This document shows, piece after piece, positions 5,781 to 9,083 of a stretch of 9,083 nucleotides of DNA (position 1 is the stretch's first letter; every line of letters starts with the position of its first letter). The notes beneath the pieces are model-generated. The model was not told the DNA's origin. It made no database searches and saw only the letters and a program-made list of their open reading frames with translations. The position numbers and the translations under genes were made by a program. The stretch comes from Treponema sp. (GTDB taxonomy: Bacteria; Spirochaetota; Spirochaetia; Treponematales; Treponemataceae), in NCBI GenBank assembly GCA_024699205.1, contig JAILQA010000208.1:1-9083 (forward strand), read 5' to 3'.

Positions 5781-7259
5781 TTACCTTATAACAGGTTTAT
5801 AATTTTTAATTGCTTTCTGGATAAAAGGAACCAAATCATCAAGTGCAACGCGTTCCTGAGCCATTGAATCACGGAAACGAACAGTTACAGTATTAAAGAG
5901 TTCGTTCTTTGAACCGTCGTCTTTCTTTTCCTGAATTGTATCGTAGTCTACAGTTACGCAGAATGGAGTTCCAACTTCATCCTGGCGGCGATAGCGCTTT
6001 CCAACAGTTCCAGAAGTATCATAATCAGTAACGAAATCTTCTTTAAGAATATGCTGGATTTCCTTTGCTTTTTCTGCAAGTCCGTCTTTTTTCATCAAAG
6101 GAAGAACTGCAACTGTAATAGGAGCAAGACGTGGATCAAGGTGAAGAACTGTTCTGTAGTCTTCTTTTCCGTCTGTTCCAACGTTTTCTTCTTCATAAGC
6201 TTCACAAAGGAACATAAGGAAGTTGCGGTTAAGACCAGCAGAAGTTTCAACAACATAAGGAATGTATTTTTTGTTTCCGTCTTCCTGGTCAATGTAAGAC
6301 ATATCCTTTTTAGAATATTCCATGTGCTGGCTAAGGTCAAAGTCAGTGCGGGAATGGATACCTTCAACCTCTTCAAATCCGATTGGGAAGTTGTAAGTGA
6401 TATCGTAAGCGTCCTTAGCGTAGTGAGCGAGCTTGTCATGATGATGCCACTTGAGCTGTTTTTCTGGAATACCGTACTTTAAGTAGAAGTTCCAGCGTTC
6501 ATTTCTCCAGCGTTCAAAAGTTTCATCTTCGGTTCCTGGTTTACAGAAATATTCCATTTCCATCTGTTCAAACTCACAGGTACGGAAAATAAAGTTCTTG
6601 AAAATGATTTCGTTACGGAAGGATTTACCAACCTGAGCTACACCAAAAGGCACCTTCATGCGGTTTGACTGAACAATGCTCTTGAAATCTGTAAAAATAC
6701 CCTGACAGGTTTCAGGACGGAGATAAATAAGATGTGATTCATCTGCGATTGGTCCCTGGTAGGTTTTGAACATAAGGTTGAACTCGCGAACTGCGGTATA
6801 TTTTTTATTTTTGCTTCCACAAGTTGGACAGTTGATATTTGCGTCGATGAAGGCTTTCATTTCTTCGTGAGTCATTGTATCAACTGGTTTTCCAGGATTA
6901 ATATCTGGGTTTGCAGCAACAAAGTCTTCAATAAGTTTATCTGCTCTGTGGCGTGCCTGACATTCAAGACAGTCTACCATTGGATCTGAAAAGTGATCTA
7001 CGTGACCAGATGCCTTCCAGGTTGTGTGATGCTGGAAAATTGCAGAATCAAGACCAACTACATCATCGTGAAGCTGAGTGATATAGTGCCACCATTCATT
7101 CTGGATGTTTCGTTTGAAATCAACACCTAAAGGACCATAATCCCATGCTCCAGCCTGACCACCATAGATTTCTGAAGCCTGATATACAAAGCCTCTTCTT
7201 TTACAAAGTGAAATGATTTTGTCTAATGTACACGCATGTGTATCTTTTTCGTTTGCCAT
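5781..7259 (-). CDS. glyQS: Glycyl-tRNA synthetase, dimeric type
   Basis: This 492-residue class II enzyme joins glycine to tRNA-Gly in the cytoplasm. It is the homodimeric kind found in spirochaetes, Thermus, archaea and eukaryotes, rather than the two-subunit GlyQ/GlyS kind. The amino end carries RRGFVYQASEIYGG (21-34) followed by GAWDYGPLG (37-45), typical of the family. A zinc-binding insertion contributes C97, C100, C144 and C147. Motif 2 shows GKSFRNEI (211-218) and then CEFEQMEMEYF (228-238). Motif 3 is ETSAGLNRNFLMFL (338-351) with R345. The anticodon-binding domain runs from about 376 to 485, with KRYRRQDEVGTPFCVTVD (421-438). The ATG is preceded by GGAAG with a 6-base spacer, and a candidate promoter lies at 7312-7340. 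I see no T-box or glycine riboswitch in the upstream bases. The aldo/keto-reductase homologue follows after 5 bases. Confidence 0.96.
   Translation of the reverse strand: MANEKDTHACTLDKIISLCKRRGFVYQASEIYGGQAGAWDYGPLGVDFKRNIQNEWWHYITQLHDDVVGLDSAIFQHHTTWKASGHVDHFSDPMVDCLECQARHRADKLIEDFVAANPDINPGKPVDTMTHEEMKAFIDANINCPTCGSKNKKYTAVREFNLMFKTYQGPIADESHLIYLRPETCQGIFTDFKSIVQSNRMKVPFGVAQVGKSFRNEIIFKNFIFRTCEFEQMEMEYFCKPGTEDETFERWRNERWNFYLKYGIPEKQLKWHHHDKLAHYAKDAYDITYNFPIGFEEVEGIHSRTDFDLSQHMEYSKKDMSYIDQEDGNKKYIPYVVETSAGLNRNFLMFLCEAYEEENVGTDGKEDYRTVLHLDPRLAPITVAVLPLMKKDGLAEKAKEIQHILKEDFVTDYDTSGTVGKRYRRQDEVGTPFCVTVDYDTIQEKKDDGSKNELFNTVTVRFRDSMAQERVALDDLVPFIQKAIKNYKPVIR
5784..5787 (-). promoter_or_regulatory. 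Shine-Dalgarno inside the glyQS end, deciding a GTG start
   Basis: On the minus strand AAGG overlaps the final arginine codon (AGG) of glyQS and sits 8 bases before the GTG at 5775. This supports GTG as the start of the aldo/keto-reductase homologue and suggests translational coupling. Confidence 0.55.
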
Positions 7260-7311
7260 TTTATACTTCCTTTACGACACCGGCTTGTGCCATTAATTGA
7301 TATTTCTATTG

Positions 7312-7340
7312 ACTGTATCATAAAAAGGCTTTTTGTTCAA
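7312..7340 (-). promoter_or_regulatory. Candidate promoter of glyQS
   Basis: On the minus strand TTGAAC (7340-7335) and TACAGT (7317-7312) are spaced by 17 bases and lie about 50 bases before the glyQS ATG. The hexamers match consensus at 4 of 6 positions each. The spacer holds a short inverted repeat, AAAAAG/CTTTTT around one base (7322-7334), of unknown meaning. Confidence 0.4.
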
Positions 7341-7379
7341 ATTCTTCCAGAGATTCTGCAAGCGGACTAAAGTTTTTTA

Positions 7380-7408
7380 TTGACACTTAATTATTCCTGG
7401 CTTATAAT
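7380..7408 (+). promoter_or_regulatory. Perfect-consensus sigma-70 promoter
   Basis: TTGACA (7380-7385) and TATAAT (7403-7408) are both exact consensus hexamers with the optimal 17-base spacing. Transcription would begin near 7415, just before the Shine-Dalgarno AAGGTG (7416-7421) and the ATG at 7428. The mRNA leader would be only about 13 bases. The promoter should drive the 178-residue gene and, with it, cstA. No operator-like repeat is obvious over it. Confidence 0.8.
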
Positions 7409-7415
7409 TTTTAAA

Positions 7416-7421
7416 AAGGTG
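7416..7421 (+). promoter_or_regulatory. Shine-Dalgarno deciding the ATG at 7428
   Basis: AAGGTG lies 6 bases before the ATG. The upstream in-frame TTG at 7380 is part of the -35 hexamer and would be untranscribed, so 7428 is the start. Confidence 0.7.
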
Positions 7422-7427
7422 TTAGCA

Positions 7428-7964
7428 ATGGAGCTTCCCCAAGTAATTGAAAAAGTTTTACCGGCCTTTGAACGGTATTATACAGTAAAAAAAGTATCGG
7501 ACCCGCCCTTCTGTGCCCAAGCAGAATTCCGCTCTCATAATGAGCAGTATTTTCTTGTGCGCTCTGCTCATATCGCAGATATTGATTCCAATGAATTTGT
7601 TTATTTCGCAACAATTGAAAATCTGGATACCCGTGCCTTAGAAGAATTGACAAAACTCGCATGGGAAAAGGGACTTTCTCTGGTCAAACCTCATAGCGGT
7701 CACCGCAATTCTGATGTTACCCTTATTATCATTGCAGAAAAAGTTGATGACGAGGCAAAAGAAGCAATCAGAAAAACAAAGCTTTATAAATCCTATAAGT
7801 TCAGCTTCTGGGGATGGAGCAATTTTAAGCTTGCCGTTGTTGAAGTTGGAAATGATAATGGGATGAAAAATCAAGCTGAAAAACATGGCATTTATTACAA
7901 CAGATTCGGTAAAGATTACCGTAAGCTGCTGGAAAAAAATATTTTTTGTTTGAAATCTTTTTAG
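7428..7964 (+). CDS. Unrecognised 178-residue protein upstream of cstA
   Basis: I do not recognise this family. The product is soluble, with no signal peptide and no membrane segment. It appears alternating alpha/beta: an amino helix (1-18), a strand-like EQYFLVRSAHIADI (39-52) and FVYFATI (57-63), a helix (66-81), a hydrophobic strand DVTLIIIAEKV (96-106), a helix (107-118), then an aromatic FSFWGWSNFKLAVVEV (125-140). The tail GIYYNRFGKDYRKLLEKN (154-171) is basic. Histidines H48, H89 and H92 and the GHRNSD stretch (91-96) are possible functional residues, but I cannot assign a role. It has its own consensus promoter. The cstA start codon follows 12 bases after the stop, with the cstA Shine-Dalgarno overlapping the stop, so the two are cotranscribed and probably coupled. 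A regulatory or accessory role for the transporter is only a guess from context. Confidence 0.8.
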   Translation: MELPQVIEKVLPAFERYYTVKKVSDPPFCAQAEFRSHNEQYFLVRSAHIADIDSNEFVYFATIENLDTRALEELTKLAWEKGLSLVKPHSGHRNSDVTLIIIAEKVDDEAKEAIRKTKLYKSYKFSFWGWSNFKLAVVEVGNDNGMKNQAEKHGIYYNRFGKDYRKLLEKNIFCLKSF

Positions 7965-7968
7965 GAGG
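7963..7968 (+). promoter_or_regulatory. Shine-Dalgarno of cstA overlapping the upstream stop
   Basis: AGGAGG is a near-perfect anti-16S match. It overlaps the TAG stop of the preceding gene (7962-7964) and sits 8 bases before the ATG at 7977. It predicts strong translation and coupling to the upstream gene. Confidence 0.75.
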
Positions 7969-7976
7969 AAAAAAAG

Positions 7977-9083
7977 ATGACAGCATTACTTATCATTATT
8001 GCTGCGGTCGCTTTGCTTTTAGTCGGCTATATTTTCTATGGTTCCTGGCTTGCAAAGCAGTGGGGCATTGACCCTGCAAGGAAAACACCTGCTCACGAAA
8101 AAACTGACGGTGTTGATTACGTTCCGGCAAAACCAGCCGTTCTGATGGGACACCACTTCTCATCAATTGCAGGAGCTGGTCCTATTAACGGTCCTATTCA
8201 GGCTGCCGTTTTTGGTTGGGTTCCTGTATTCTTGTGGTGTGTAGTCGGAGGTATTTTCTTCGGCGGTCTTCAGGACTTTGGTTCTCTGTTTGCTTCTATT
8301 CGTCACGATGGAAAATCTGTAGGCGAAATCATCAAGGATTCAATGGGTTCAAAAGCAAAGAAACTCTTTATTATCTTTGCCCTTCTCGTTCTTATTCTTG
8401 TAATTGCTTCATTCGTAAACGTTGTTGCAGGAACTTTCTTTACTGCCGCTGATGCTGCAAAAACCTTTGGCTTTGTAAAAAATCCTACAGGCAATCAGTC
8501 AACAGCTATGATTTCTCTTCTTTTTATTGTCCTCGCTATCGTATATGGAATTATTACAAATAAATGTGGTCTAAAAACATTGCCAGCTACAATCATTGGA
8601 ATTGTAGGAATTGTTCTTATTACAATTCTTGGTTTGAATGTTGGTTTTGCAATGACACGAACTGCATGGATTGTATTCATTGGTCTTTATATTGCAATTG
8701 CTTCCCTTGTTCCAGTTTGGATTTTGCTCCAGCCACGTGATTACCTTTCTTCATTCCTTTTGTATGCAATGATGCTTCTTGCTCTTATTGGAATTATTGG
8801 TTCTGCTTTCACAGGCAATGCAACCTTTACAATTCCTGCATTTACAGGATGGAAAACAGGAATTGGAACTATGTTCCCTGCCCTCTTCATTACAGTTGCA
8901 TGCGGCGCTTGTTCTGGTTTCCACTCACTTATTTCTACTGGTACTTCTTCTAAACAGCTCGACAATGAAAGCCATGCTAAGGCTATCGGTTATGGTTCAA
9001 TGCTTATTGAATCGGCTCTTGGTATTATTTCTTTGATTGCTGTTGGTATGGTATTTGATAAATACAAGAATGGCGGATTTGGT
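7977..9083 (+). CDS. cstA: CstA-family pyruvate/peptide transporter, 3' end cut off
   Basis: The frame is open from the ATG at 7977 to the window edge, giving 369 residues with no stop. Family members run from under 500 to about 700 residues, so the carboxyl part is missing only because the window ends. CstA proteins are inner-membrane carriers, linked in E. coli to peptide uptake on carbon starvation and, for CstA and its paralogue BtsT, to pyruvate uptake. Hallmarks seen are GVDYVP (45-50), GHHFSSIAGAGPINGP (58-73), LQDFGSLFASIRHDGKSVGE (98-117), QPRDYLSSF (252-260) and ACGACSGFHSLISTGTSSK (308-326), then AIGYGSMLIES (336-346). Hydrophobic segments near 4-22, 76-100, 129-155, 177-195, 204-222, 230-252, 258-277 and 341-360 fit a polytopic membrane protein. 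It is driven by the consensus promoter at 7380-7408 together with the unknown 178-residue gene. The substrate cannot be told from sequence. Confidence 0.94.
   Translation, partial: MTALLIIIAAVALLLVGYIFYGSWLAKQWGIDPARKTPAHEKTDGVDYVPAKPAVLMGHHFSSIAGAGPINGPIQAAVFGWVPVFLWCVVGGIFFGGLQDFGSLFASIRHDGKSVGEIIKDSMGSKAKKLFIIFALLVLILVIASFVNVVAGTFFTAADAAKTFGFVKNPTGNQSTAMISLLFIVLAIVYGIITNKCGLKTLPATIIGIVGIVLITILGLNVGFAMTRTAWIVFIGLYIAIASLVPVWILLQPRDYLSSFLLYAMMLLALIGIIGSAFTGNATFTIPAFTGWKTGIGTMFPALFITVACGACSGFHSLISTGTSSKQLDNESHAKAIGYGSMLIESALGIISLIAVGMVFDKYKNGGFG

Noticed and set aside
6051..6482. Open frame of 143 codons on the plus strand inside glyQS
   Set aside because: It is antisense to the clearly conserved glycyl-tRNA synthetase, has no recognisable motif and no ribosome binding site of note.
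7380..7427. TTG-started amino extension of the 178-residue protein
   Set aside because: The TTG is part of a perfect -35 hexamer, so it lies upstream of the predicted transcript start; the ATG at 7428 has its own Shine-Dalgarno.
8216..9036. Open frames in other phases over the 3' part
   Set aside because: The true frame is the open cstA frame from 7977 to the window end; it has no stop in the window, and its conserved CstA motifs settle the phase.
1..9083. Defence, toxin-antitoxin, prophage or transposon content
   Set aside because: No transposase, integrase, nuclease/toxin pair, direct-repeat boundary or composition break was seen; all six genes read as chromosomal housekeeping, regulatory or surface functions.

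Overview
The window looks like an ordinary chromosomal stretch of an AT-rich bacterium, most probably a Treponema-like spirochaete. This is an inference from gene content: a spirochaete-style lipoprotein built of many ankyrin repeats, a stand-alone HD-GYP protein, a PerR-type Fur regulator, a dimeric (archaeal/eukaryotic-like) glycyl-tRNA synthetase and a CstA-family transporter. Nothing in the sequence fixes the genus. Base composition and codon style look similar across all genes, and I see no mobile element, tRNA, rRNA or CRISPR array. Every gene-free gap is shorter than 300 bases.

Left part (1-4932, + strand): a perR gene (TTG start) lies behind a PerR-box-like operator that overlaps its -10 element. 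About 100 bases downstream begins a 933-residue lipoprotein made almost entirely of about 27 ankyrin repeats. Only 22 bases after it comes an HD-GYP protein whose metal-binding motifs are altered. The ankyrin and HD-GYP genes probably form an operon; perR may or may not read into it.

Middle part (5014-7259, - strand): glycyl-tRNA synthetase (glyQS) is followed after 5 bases by a short aldo/keto-reductase-fold protein. That protein has lost three of the four catalytic tetrad residues and starts at a GTG whose Shine-Dalgarno sits inside the end of glyQS. This two-gene unit converges on the HD-GYP gene across an 81-base gap.

Right part (7380-9083, + strand): a perfect-consensus sigma-70 promoter (TTGACA, 17 bases, TATAAT) drives a 178-residue protein I do not recognise. 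The 5' part of a cstA-like pyruvate/peptide transporter gene follows, with its Shine-Dalgarno overlapping the preceding stop codon; the window cuts this gene off in frame. The 168 bases between glyQS and the 178-residue gene hold two divergent promoters.

I found no clear multi-gene novel system. The best leads are two apparent pseudoenzymes (the HD-GYP protein and the aldo/keto-reductase homologue), the triplet super-repeat in the ankyrin lipoprotein, its pairing with the HD-GYP gene behind perR, and the unknown gene coupled to cstA.
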